From contig SZOX01000011.1 of NCBI GenBank assembly GCA_030263385.1, forward strand, positions 1 through 64,000: a stretch of DNA of 64,000 bases. Reading direction: 5' to 3'. This document shows positions 30,086 through 37,608 of this stretch, in pieces (position 1 is the first letter of the stretch; each line of letters starts with the position of its first letter). The position numbers were made by a program, and so were the translations under genes. This DNA is from Zeimonas sp003577305. Lineage in GTDB: Bacteria; Pseudomonadota; Gammaproteobacteria; Burkholderiales; Burkholderiaceae_E. Under the pieces are notes generated by a model. It searched no databases and was not told where the DNA came from. It worked only from the letters and a program-made list of their open reading frames with translations.

Positions 30086-30744
30086 CGGTTCGCGTCCGCG
30101 TCCGCGTGCCCGCCGTCCGCGTCGGGCCACTCGCGAGCCGCCGCATCGCCCACCGTGCGACGGTCGCGCAGGGCCTGCGCGACCGTGCTCGGGTCGACGT
30201 ATTCGAGCTCGCTGCCCACCGGCACGCCGCGCGCGAGCCGCGTCACCTTCAGCCCGCGCGCACGCATCATCTCGCCGATGTAGTGCGCGGTGGCCTCGCC
30301 TTCCTGCGTGAAGTTGGTCGCCAGGATCACCTCGCGCAGCGCCGGATCGGCAGCGCGCGCGAGCAGCCGGTCGAGGCCGATCTGTTTCGGCCCGATGCCG
30401 TCGAGCGGCGACAGCCGCCCCATCAGCACGAAATACAGCCCGCGGTAGCTGAGCGTCTGCTCGATCGTCAGCTGGTCGGCCGGCGTCTCGACCACGCACA
30501 GCAGCGACGGGTCGCGCCGCGGCGACGAACAGGTCTCGCAGACTTCCAGTTCGGAGAAGGTGTTGCAGCGCGCGCAGTGACGCACTCGCGAGGCCGCGTC
30601 GGCGAGCGCCTGCGCGAGCAGCGCCGCGCCCTCGCGGTCGTGCTGCAGCAGGTGATAGGCGAAGCGCTGCGCCGACTTCGCCCCCACGCCCGGCAGGCGC
30701 CTGAGCGCGGCGGTGAGCGCTTCGAGCGGCGCCGGGGCCTTCAC
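30082..30744 (-). CDS. recR: Recombination mediator protein RecR
   Basis: A 220-residue recombination-repair protein that works with RecF/RecO to load RecA. It has the helix-hairpin-helix LRRLPGVGAKSAQRFAYHLL, the C4 zinc finger CARCNTFSELEVCETC, and a Toprim domain (LLCVVETPADQLTIEQT). The GTG start at 30744 is preceded by GGAG. The C-terminus ends in an Asp/Ala-rich tail. Unusually, 528 nt of non-coding repeat DNA separate it from ybaB, its normal direct neighbour. Confidence 0.95.
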   Translation of the reverse strand: MKAPAPLEALTAALRRLPGVGAKSAQRFAYHLLQHDREGAALLAQALADAASRVRHCARCNTFSELEVCETCSSPRRDPSLLCVVETPADQLTIEQTLSYRGLYFVLMGRLSPLDGIGPKQIGLDRLLARAADPALREVILATNFTQEGEATAHYIGEMMRARGLKVTRLARGVPVGSELEYVDPSTVAQALRDRRTVGDAAAREWPDADGGHADADANR

Positions 30745-30788
30745 GTCAGCTCCGCCGCCTGCACGTCGTCTTGCCTCGCTCGATGCGA

Positions 30789-30808
30789 GCAAAGGCGCGG
30801 GCCTTTGC
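30789..30808. repeat. Perfect short hairpin upstream of recR
   Basis: GCAAAGGC-GCGG-GCCTTTGC forms an 8-bp perfect stem with a 4-nt loop. It lies 45 nt before the recR start codon, on the recR side of the large inverted-repeat element. There is no T-run. Confidence 0.5.
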
Positions 30809-30875
30809 AGGCACCGTTGTGGCGTTCGCGCGGAGCGACCTCAGCTTCGCTTCGAACACCATCGGCCCTGCCAGA

Positions 30876-31221
30876 GCGGCAGTCGGCGGCGGTGCCGGAT
30901 GCCCGACGGGCGCTGCGCCCGCCGTATGCGCGGTGCGCGCCCTCGGGCGGTCGGGGCGATTTCGGCGACGCCGAGCAGCGCAGCCTCGGGGTCGGCGCGC
31001 GAAGCGCGCTTCGTACTTCTGACTTGCGGCGCCCTGTCTGAGCGGAGCTCGCGAAGCGAGCGCAGCGAGTTGCGCCGCACGACCCCGAGGTCGAGCAGCG
31101 CAGGGGAGTCGGTGCGCAGCACCGACCGCCGCCGTCATCGCCCCGACCGCCCGAGGGCGCGCACCGCGCATACGGCGGGCGCAGCGCCCGTCGGGCATCC
31201 GGCACCGCCGCCGGCTGCCGC
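30876..31221. repeat. Large inverted-repeat element (85-nt arms) between ybaB and recR
   Basis: Arms 30876-30960 and 31137-31221 are reverse complements at 84 of 85 positions; 77 positions (30884-30960 / 31137-31213) are uninterrupted. The 176-nt centre holds two further GAA-loop hairpins (GCGCGC-GAA-GCGCGC near 30997-31011 and GCTCGC-GAA-GCGAGC near 31048-31062). It also holds a diverged second inverted match (a CGACCCCGAGG block). The whole 30745-31272 gap has no credible gene; ORFs across it are Arg/Pro/Ala-rich and mirror each other. It looks like two head-to-head copies of a dispersed repeat unit (REP/BIME-like). Confidence 0.85.
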
Positions 31222-31272
31222 GGCCGCGCCAGGCGTGAAAGGGCGGGGGATTCCATCGCCGACGACGCGCGG

Positions 31273-31599
31273 CTAGAACGGCATCTTGAAGCCGGGCGGC
31301 AGCGGCAGGCCGGCGGTGACCGAACCCATTCTCTCGGCCGCGGTCTGCTCGGCCTTGCGCAGCGCGTCGTTCATCGCGGCGACGATCAGGTCCTCGAGCA
31401 TGTCCTTGTCGTCGGCGAGCAGGCTGGGACCGATCGCAATGCGCTTGACATCGTTGCGACAGGTGATCGTGACCTTGACCAGGCCCGCGCCGGATTGCCC
31501 CTCGACCTCGACCTGGCCGAGCTGCTCCTGCATCTTCTTCATGTTTTCCTGCATCTGCTGGGCCTGCTTCATCAGGCCCGCGAGCTGCTGCTTCATCAT
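31273..31599 (-). CDS. ybaB: YbaB/EbfC family nucleoid-associated protein
   Basis: A 108-residue DNA-binding protein. It starts MMKQQLAGLMKQAQQMQENMKKMQEQLG, the amphipathic Met/Gln-rich helix of the family, and contains VKVTITCRNDVKRIAIGPSLL and LIVAAMNDALRKAE. Full length. The first ATG overlaps the dnaX stop (ATGA), giving the conserved dnaX-ybaB coupling. The usual partner recR follows only after the repeat element. Confidence 0.94.
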   Translation of the reverse strand: MMKQQLAGLMKQAQQMQENMKKMQEQLGQVEVEGQSGAGLVKVTITCRNDVKRIAIGPSLLADDKDMLEDLIVAAMNDALRKAEQTAAERMGSVTAGLPLPPGFKMPF

Positions 31600-33302
31600 G
31601 CTTCGTCTCCAGAAATTGCGTTGCGGCCGTCGATCGGCCGCACCGAACCGGGCACGATCGACCCGTCGAAGTCCTCGATCAGCGTGCGCACGAACGGATC
31701 GGCGTCGATCGCCGCCTGCGCCTGCGCCTGGCGCTCGACGCGTTCGCGCGCCGATGCCGCCGCGGCCGTCTCCTGCCCCACGCGGCCGACCTCGACCTCG
31801 AGGCGCACCGGCGCGCCGAAATGCGCGCCCAGCGCTTCGCGCACGCGCTTGACCGTGGCCGGTTCGGACAGCGGCCGGATCGGCACGCGCACGCGAAAGC
31901 GCAGCCCGTCGGCCTCGATCAGTTCGCTCTGGTGCATGAACTGCTGGACGAAGCCGCCGACCTGCAGACGCGCCGCCAGAGCGGGCCAGTCGCCGTCGAA
32001 CTGCGCGGCCGGCGCGTTGCCCGGACCGGCCTGCACGCCGCCCGCAGCGGCCGGCTCGTCGTCGCTGCGCGCGGCCGGCGCCGCACCGCCCGACACCCCA
32101 CCCGACGCCCCGCCGGAAGGCCCTGAGGAAGGCCCGGAGGAAGCCGCATGCGCCGGTGCGGCGCGCACCGGCACGCGTTGCGCACGGCCAGTCGCGGGCG
32201 GAGGCGCGGCGGCCTCGATTCCCCCGCGGTCGGGTCCGAACGCGAGCAGGCGCAGCAGCACCATCGTGAAGCCGGCGTGCGCGTCGGGCGCGAGCGGCAG
32301 GTCGCGCGCACCGTGAATCACGATCTGGTACCAGACCTGCAGGTCTTCGGGAGCGATCGCAGCGGCCAGGCGCTGCAGGACCGCGGGATCGTCGGCGTCG
32401 GCAATCGCGCCCACCTGCGCCAGCGCGATCCGCTGCAGCAGTGCGGCGAGGTCGGCCAGCGTGCGCTCGAACGGCGCATTGCCGGCGAGCATCTCGTCGG
32501 CCAGCCCCACCAGCGCGGCGCCGTCACCGGCCAGCAGCGCATCGAGAATGCGCACCAGCCAGGCCGCATCGACCACGCCGAGCATCTCGCGCACCGCCGG
32601 CTCGCGCACTTCGCCGCCACCGTAGGCGATCGCCTGGTCGAGCAGCGACAGCGCGTCGCGCATGCTGCCGGCGGCGGCGCGCCCGATGCGATCGAGCGCG
32701 CCGCGGTCGAACGCGACGCCTTCGGCCGACAGCACGGTGGCCAGGTGCGAGGCCACCGCGGCCGGCGACATGTTCTTCAGGTTGAACTGCAGGCAGCGCG
32801 ACAGCACGGTGACCGGCACGCGCTGCGGGTCGGTGGTCGCGAGCACGAAGACGACGTGCGGCGGCGGCTCCTCGAGCGTCTTGAGCATCGCGTTGAACGC
32901 GTGCGTCGACAGCATGTGCACCTCGTCGATCACGTAGACCTTGTAGCGGCCCGCAGTCGGCGCGTAGACCGCGTTCTCGAGCAGCTGGGTCATCTCGTCG
33001 ACGCCGCGGTTCGAGGCGGCGTCGAGCTCGATGCAATCGACGAAGCGACCGGCGTCGATGCCGGTGCAGGCCGCGCAGCGCCCGCAGGGCCGTGCGCTCA
33101 CGCCCGTCTCGCAGTTCAGTGCCTTGGCCAGGATGCGCGCGATCGTGGTCTTGCCGACGCCGCGCGTGCCGGTGAACAGGTAGGCGTGGTGCAGGCGCTG
33201 CGTGGCGAGCGCGTGCGAGAGCGCGCGCACCACGTGGTCCTGCCCGACCAGCGACTCGAAGTCGCGCGGTCGCCACTTGCGGGCGAGCACCTGATGGGTC
33301 AT
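31596..33302 (-). CDS. dnaX: DNA polymerase III subunits gamma/tau
   Basis: A 568-residue clamp-loader subunit. AAA domain: Walker A GTRGVGKTTIA (about 45-55), four-Cys zinc finger around CETGVSARPCGRCAAC, Walker B VYVIDEVHML and the sensor SRCLQFNLKN. A Ser/Gly/Ala/Pro-rich linker (about residues 375-430) leads to a C-terminal tau domain binding the polymerase. No obvious A-rich frameshift slippery site of the E. coli type is present. ATG at 33302. The SRP RNA gene lies immediately upstream. Confidence 0.95.
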   Translation of the reverse strand: MTHQVLARKWRPRDFESLVGQDHVVRALSHALATQRLHHAYLFTGTRGVGKTTIARILAKALNCETGVSARPCGRCAACTGIDAGRFVDCIELDAASNRGVDEMTQLLENAVYAPTAGRYKVYVIDEVHMLSTHAFNAMLKTLEEPPPHVVFVLATTDPQRVPVTVLSRCLQFNLKNMSPAAVASHLATVLSAEGVAFDRGALDRIGRAAAGSMRDALSLLDQAIAYGGGEVREPAVREMLGVVDAAWLVRILDALLAGDGAALVGLADEMLAGNAPFERTLADLAALLQRIALAQVGAIADADDPAVLQRLAAAIAPEDLQVWYQIVIHGARDLPLAPDAHAGFTMVLLRLLAFGPDRGGIEAAAPPPATGRAQRVPVRAAPAHAASSGPSSGPSGGASGGVSGGAAPAARSDDEPAAAGGVQAGPGNAPAAQFDGDWPALAARLQVGGFVQQFMHQSELIEADGLRFRVRVPIRPLSEPATVKRVREALGAHFGAPVRLEVEVGRVGQETAAAASARERVERQAQAQAAIDADPFVRTLIEDFDGSIVPGSVRPIDGRNAISGDEA

Positions 33303-33347
33303 GGCATCGGCAGACGGCGCGGCCAACGGCCGGGACGGGTGGGACGG

Positions 33348-33449
33348 GTGGGCGAGCCGGGACCCCGGCACGCACGGGGAATGGCTGTGGCTGCTTCCTT
33401 CCGGACCTGACCAGGTTGACCACGCCGCACTGCGGGGAGGCCCGCCCGC
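33348..33449 (-). ncRNA. ffs: Small signal recognition particle RNA (4.5S-like)
   Basis: The minus strand carries the invariant SRP domain IV core GGTCAGGTCCGGAAGGAAGCAGCC (about 33411-33387; given here only as the pattern GGTCAG..GGAAGGAAGCAGCC). Flanking arms are complementary: GGGCGGGCC at the 5' end (from about 33447) pairs with GGCTCGCCC at the 3' end (to 33350). The size of about 100 nt fits the bacterial small SRP RNA, the partner of Ffh in co-translational targeting. Exact ends are uncertain by 1-3 nt. Confidence 0.93.
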
Positions 33450-33453
33450 GGCG

Positions 33454-33462
33454 ATTCTATCA
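33454..33462 (-). promoter_or_regulatory. Extended -10 promoter of the SRP RNA
   Basis: TGATAGAAT on the minus strand (extended -10) ends 7 nt before the predicted 5' end of the SRP RNA at about 33447, which is the expected spacing. No -35 is needed with an extended -10, and none is obvious. Confidence 0.55.
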
Positions 33463-33508
33463 GCCGGGCGCGCGCAGCCCGCCGGTGCGGCTCGGCGGGC
33501 CGGGTCTG

Positions 33509-33517
33509 TGCTATGTT
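33509..33517 (+). promoter_or_regulatory. Extended -10 promoter of trxA
   Basis: TGCTATGTT (extended -10, 5 of 6 in the hexamer) lies 23 nt before the trxA ATG. It would give a leader of about 16 nt containing the GGGAG ribosome-binding site. It is back-to-back with the SRP RNA promoter. Confidence 0.45.
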
Positions 33518-33539
33518 TGTCGCAATCCCGGGAGCAGAA

Positions 33540-33860
33540 ATGACCATCAAGCACGTATCCGATGCCACGTTCGAACAGGATGTCCTGAAGGCCGACGCGC
33601 CGGTGCTCGTCGATTACTGGGCCGAGTGGTGCGGGCCATGCAAGATGATCGCGCCGATCCTCGACGAGATCTCGCGCGATTACGCCGGCAAGCTGCAGGT
33701 CGTGAAAGTCAACGTCGACGACAACCAGTCGGTCCCGGCCAGGTACGGCATTCGCGGCATTCCCACGCTGATGCTGTTTCGCAACGGCGCAGTGGTCGAC
33801 ACCAAGGTCGGCGCGCTGTCGAAGTCGCAACTGACGCTGTTTCTGGACAGCCATCTCTGA
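33540..33860 (+). CDS. trxA: Thioredoxin 1
   Basis: A 106-residue disulfide reductase with active site WCGPC (30-34) inside VLVDYWAEWCGPCKMIAP. The cis-Pro loop is RGIPTLMLF, and the conserved GALSKSQL lies near the C-terminus. The start ATG has GGGAG upstream. A 241-nt gap separates it from rho; trxA-rho neighbourhood is common in betaproteobacteria. The gap has one stem (AGCCGC/GCGGCT) but no clear intrinsic terminator. Confidence 0.96.
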   Translation: MTIKHVSDATFEQDVLKADAPVLVDYWAEWCGPCKMIAPILDEISRDYAGKLQVVKVNVDDNQSVPARYGIRGIPTLMLFRNGAVVDTKVGALSKSQLTLFLDSHL

Positions 33861-34101
33861 TTCGTTGTAAGCTTCCAGCCGCCCGAGGGTTCGAGCGGCT
33901 GTCTCGCACGCCCCTTCCGGGTTCCGGCGGCTGACGCCGGGGCGTGCCGCGCCGACCGATCCGTCGACCGAGGCCCTCGCCCCCGCCGTCCACGGGCTGC
34001 ACCTGCCCGCACCCCGATCCGAACTTCCAGCGGCCTGCCAGCCGCGCCCCTGGTTTCCGTCCATTCATTCCAGGCAAAGCCCCCTCGGGGAGATCCACCC
34101 G

Positions 34102-35364
34102 ATGCACCTGTCCGAACTGAAGTCGCTGCACGTCTCGCAGCTGATCGAGATGGCCACCGGCCTGGAGATCGAGAACCCCCAGCGCATGCGCAAGCAGGAG
34201 CTGATGTTCGCGATCCTCAAGCGCAAGGCCAAGACCGGCGAGACCATCTTCGGCGACGGCTGCCTCGAGGTGCTGCCCGACGGCTTCGGTTTCCTGCGCT
34301 CGCCCGAAACTTCGTACCTGGCGAGCACCGACGACATCTACATCTCGCCGTCGCAGATCCGGCGCTTCAACCTGCACACCGGCGACTCGATCGAAGGCGA
34401 GGTGCGCACGCCGAAGGAAGGCGAGCGCTATTTCGCGCTGGTGAAGGTCGACAAGATCAACGGCGAGCCGCCCGAGGCGAGCAAGCACAAGATCCTGTTC
34501 GAGAACCTCACGCCGCTGCACCCGAACAAGCCGCTGGTGCTCGAGCGCGACATCAAGGCCGAGGAGAACATCACCGGCCGCATCATCGACATGATCGCGC
34601 CGATCGGCAAGGGACAGCGCGGGCTGATCGTCGCGCCGCCCAAGGCGGGCAAGACGGTGCTGATGCAGCACATCGCACACGCGATCACCACGAACCATCC
34701 CGACGTCGTGCTGATCGTGCTGCTGATCGACGAGCGCCCCGAGGAAGTCACCGAGATGACCCGCTCGGTGCGCGGCGAAGTGGTCGCCTCCACCTTCGAC
34801 GAGCCGGCCACGCGCCACGTGCAGGTCGCCGAAATGGTGATCGAGAAGGCCAAGCGGCTGGTCGAGCACAAGAAAGACGTCGTGATCCTGCTCGACTCGA
34901 TCACGCGCCTGGCGCGCGCCTACAACACGGTGGTGCCGGCCTCGGGCAAGGTGCTCACCGGCGGCGTCGACGCCAACGCGCTGCAGCGCCCCAAGCGCTT
35001 CTTCGGCGCGGCGCGCAACATCGAGGAGGGCGGGTCGCTCACCATCATCGCCACCGCGCTGATCGACACCGGCAGCCGGATGGACGAGGTCATCTACGAG
35101 GAGTTCAAGGGCACCGGCAACATGGAGCTGCACCTGAACCGGCGGATGATGGAGAAGCGCGTCTACCCGGCGATCGACATCAACCGCTCGGGCACCCGCC
35201 GCGAGGAGCTCCTCATCAAGGCAGACGTACTGCAGAAGATCTGGATCCTGCGCAAGCTGCTGCACGACATGGACGAGCTCGAGGCGATGGAGTTCCTGCT
35301 CGACAAGGTGCGCCAGACCCGGAGCAACCAGGAGTTCTTCGAGATGATGCGCCGCGGCGGCTGA
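34102..35364 (+). CDS. rho: Transcription termination factor Rho
   Basis: A 420-residue hexameric RNA-dependent ATPase. N-terminal Rho-N (MHLSELKSLHVSQLIEMA), RNA-binding cold-shock domain (GDGCLEVLPDGFGFLRSP), Walker A APPKAGKTVLMQ, Q-loop/R-loop LDSITRLARAYN and the GGSLTIIATALIDTGSRMDEVIYEEFKGTGN segment are all intact. The length is as in E. coli (419). The long leader fits autoregulated rho genes, but that is an inference. Confidence 0.97.
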   Translation: MHLSELKSLHVSQLIEMATGLEIENPQRMRKQELMFAILKRKAKTGETIFGDGCLEVLPDGFGFLRSPETSYLASTDDIYISPSQIRRFNLHTGDSIEGEVRTPKEGERYFALVKVDKINGEPPEASKHKILFENLTPLHPNKPLVLERDIKAEENITGRIIDMIAPIGKGQRGLIVAPPKAGKTVLMQHIAHAITTNHPDVVLIVLLIDERPEEVTEMTRSVRGEVVASTFDEPATRHVQVAEMVIEKAKRLVEHKKDVVILLDSITRLARAYNTVVPASGKVLTGGVDANALQRPKRFFGAARNIEEGGSLTIIATALIDTGSRMDEVIYEEFKGTGNMELHLNRRMMEKRVYPAIDINRSGTRREELLIKADVLQKIWILRKLLHDMDELEAMEFLLDKVRQTRSNQEFFEMMRRGG

Positions 35365-35384
35365 CGCGCGGAGCCGCGCACGGC

Positions 35385-35414
35385 TTGCGCCACGTTCGCG
35401 AAACCCCTTATAAT
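35385..35414 (+). promoter_or_regulatory. Promoter of rpmE2
   Basis: TTGCGC (35385-35390) and a perfect TATAAT (35409-35414) are separated by 18 nt. They sit in the 116-nt gap after rho and predict a start at about 35421, 60 nt before the L31 start codon. Confidence 0.5.
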
Positions 35415-35480
35415 TCAAGGCTTTTCCGCTTGCTCTCGAGTTCGACGCGAACCCCGGCCGGCGGGTTCGGAGACCCAGTC

Positions 35481-35732
35481 ATGAAACAAGGCATCCACCC
35501 CGAGTACCGCGACGTCGTCTTCATGGACATGTCGAACGGCTTCAGGTTCGTCACCCGGTCCACCGTCGCCACGCGCGAGAAGATCACGATGGACGACGGC
35601 AAGGAATACCCGCTGTTCAAGCTCGACGTGACCTCCGAGTCGCATCCGTTCTACACCGGCGCGCAGCAGCGCATCATCGAAGCCGGCCGCGTCGAGAAGT
35701 TCCGCCAGAAGTTCGCGCGCACCGGCAAGTGA
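35481..35732 (+). CDS. rpmE2: 50S ribosomal protein L31, type B
   Basis: An 83-residue protein starting MKQGIHPEYRDVVFMDMSNGFRF, with SHPFYTGAQQRIIEAGRVEKFRQKF at the end. It lacks the CxxC zinc-binding cysteines of the primary L31, so it is the zinc-independent type B. In many bacteria this form is derepressed under zinc limitation via Zur. I see no obvious Zur box here. It is followed by an intrinsic terminator. Confidence 0.96.
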   Translation: MKQGIHPEYRDVVFMDMSNGFRFVTRSTVATREKITMDDGKEYPLFKLDVTSESHPFYTGAQQRIIEAGRVEKFRQKFARTGK

Positions 35733-35833
35733 TCCCGGTGCGGGGCCGCGCCAGCGCCGGCCGCACGCCCGCCCGATGATCGCCGCCGCCGGCGATCGCC
35801 CGCGACGCGCGGCCCGTGGCCGCGCCGATCGAG

Positions 35834-35857
35834 AAGGCAGCGCCCGCTGCCTTTTTT
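35834..35857 (+). terminator. Rho-independent terminator after rpmE2
   Basis: GGCAGC-GCCC-GCTGCC followed by six T residues (35852-35857). This is the cleanest intrinsic terminator in the window. It also lies only 20 nt before the next start codon, so the glycosyltransferase gene needs read-through or its own promoter in the AT-rich stretch just after it. Confidence 0.85.
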
Positions 35858-35877
35858 GATTTATCGTGCGCAGGCGC

Positions 35878-37608
35878 ATGAAACCGTTCATCGTCACCGA
35901 TCTCGAAGCAGGCAAGCTGCCGCGGTGGGCGCTGCTGCTGCTGTGCGCACTCTACGTGCTGCCCGGCTTCATCGGGCGCGACCCGTGGCGCACGCAGGAC
36001 GCCGCCGGCTTCGGCATCGCGCTGTCGATGATCCGCGGTGACGCTGCCGACTGGCTGATGCCGAACATCGGCAACCTGCCGGTTCCTTCCGAAGGCCCGT
36101 TGCCGTTCTGGATCGCGGCATCGATCGGCGGGTTCGCCGCGCCGCTGATCGGCGAACATGCCGGCGTACGCCTGGCGGTGGCCGCGGTGCTGGCGCTGGC
36201 GCTGATGCTGGCCTGGTACGCGGCCTGGGCGCTGGCGCGCCGACCCGGCGTGCAGCCCTCCGACCCCTTCGGCGCGTCGGCCTCCAGCATCGACTACGGC
36301 CGCGCGATCGCCGACTCGGCGCTGCTGGTGCTGATGGCCACTTTCGGCCTGCTGGTGCGCATGCACGAGACCACCGCCGATCCCGCGCAGGTCGCCTGGA
36401 TCGCGGCCTTCCTGTTCGGCTGCGCACTCGCGCTCGAGCGCCCCGCGAGCGGCGGGACGATCGCCGGCGCGGCGATCGCGGCCACGCTGCTCAGCCGGGG
36501 CGCGGGCACTGCGCTCGCGCTGCTGCTGGTGCTGGTCGTCCTGCCGCTGGCCAGCCGCGCGTACCGGCTGGTCGGATCGCGAATGCTGCCCTCGGCAGTG
36601 GCGGTCGCGCTGGCCGTCGCGTTGCCGTGGCCGTTGCTGCTCGCCGGCGACGACACGGCCGCACGCGCGCACTTCCTCGACTGGGTGGCCTGGAACCTGA
36701 CCGCGATCTCGGGACCCAGCTTCGAATCGCTGCACTACTTCGCGCGCACGATGCCGTGGTTCTACTGGCCGGCGTGGCCGGTGGCGCTCTGGGCTGCGTG
36801 GCGCTGGCGTGGGCGCTGGGGCGAGCCGGCGGTCGTGCTGCCGATGCTCACCGCGGCCGCACTGGGCCTGCGCGCGCTCGCCTCGCCCTCGGGCGCCGAG
36901 AGCTGGCTGCTGCCCGCCACCGTGCCGCTCGCCATGCTGGCCGCCGTGGGCATGCCCACGCTCAGGCGCGGCATCGTCAGCCTGATCGACTGGTTCGCGG
37001 TCACCAGCTTCTCGCTGTTCGGCATCGTGATCTGGGCCTACTGGATCGCGCTGATGACCGGCTACCCGCCGCGCATGGCCTACCGGGCGAGCCAGATCGC
37101 CCCCGGCTTCACGCCCGAGTGGGTCGTGGTCGAGATCGTGCTAGGGGGCCTGGCAACACTCGCGTGGCTGGCACTGGTGCGCTGGCGCATCTCGCGCCAG
37201 CCGCGGATGATCTGGCGCGCGATGGTGCTGTCGTGCGGCGGCGTCGTGCTGGCGTGGTTCCTGCTCATGACGCTGTGGCTGCCGGTCTTCAACGAACGCA
37301 ACACCTATCGGGAGGTGGCCGCGGGGCTGGCCGCCGCCTTCGACGGCGGCGAGGCCTGCGTGGCGACACAGCGCCTGGAGCGCGCGGCGCGCGCCAGCTT
37401 TCATTACTTCGCGCGAATGAACTTCGCTGCGCAGGGCGAGCAATGCGACTGGCTGCTGGTGCAGGACGACGGGCCGATCGCGCGGACCGAACCGGCTCCG
37501 CTGCCGGGCTGGGCGCTGCTCTGGCAGGGCCAGCGCCGCAGCGACCGTGACGAGCGCTTCCGCCTGTACCGCCGCGAGGGCGAACGCAGCCAGTCACACG
37601 CGCGATGA
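35878..37608 (+). CDS. GT39/ArnT-like membrane glycosyltransferase family protein
   Basis: A 576-residue polytopic membrane protein with about a dozen hydrophobic segments and a short soluble C-terminus. The first periplasmic loop contains GFIGRDPWRTQDAAGF, resembling the acidic loop of ArnT/PMT (GT39, GT-C fold) lipid-linked sugar transferases. Those enzymes transfer a sugar from undecaprenyl phosphate to lipid A or protein. The acceptor and donor here are unknown. The ATG at 35878 is preferred over the GTG at 35866 (no ribosome-binding site). The stop overlaps the MATE gene start by 4 nt. Confidence 0.78.
   Translation: MKPFIVTDLEAGKLPRWALLLLCALYVLPGFIGRDPWRTQDAAGFGIALSMIRGDAADWLMPNIGNLPVPSEGPLPFWIAASIGGFAAPLIGEHAGVRLAVAAVLALALMLAWYAAWALARRPGVQPSDPFGASASSIDYGRAIADSALLVLMATFGLLVRMHETTADPAQVAWIAAFLFGCALALERPASGGTIAGAAIAATLLSRGAGTALALLLVLVVLPLASRAYRLVGSRMLPSAVAVALAVALPWPLLLAGDDTAARAHFLDWVAWNLTAISGPSFESLHYFARTMPWFYWPAWPVALWAAWRWRGRWGEPAVVLPMLTAAALGLRALASPSGAESWLLPATVPLAMLAAVGMPTLRRGIVSLIDWFAVTSFSLFGIVIWAYWIALMTGYPPRMAYRASQIAPGFTPEWVVVEIVLGGLATLAWLALVRWRISRQPRMIWRAMVLSCGGVVLAWFLLMTLWLPVFNERNTYREVAAGLAAAFDGGEACVATQRLERAARASFHYFARMNFAAQGEQCDWLLVQDDGPIARTEPAPLPGWALLWQGQRRSDRDERFRLYRREGERSQSHAR

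Noticed and set aside
30741..31256. Several ORFs of 90-310 residues inside the ybaB-recR gap
   Set aside because: They run through the inverted repeat, mirror one another (the same Arg/Pro/Tyr-rich phrases on both strands) and have no ribosome-binding sites. They are better explained as open frames in repeat DNA.
33295..33543. Small ORF over the SRP RNA region
   Set aside because: It overlaps the invariant SRP RNA core on the opposite strand and has no protein-like features.
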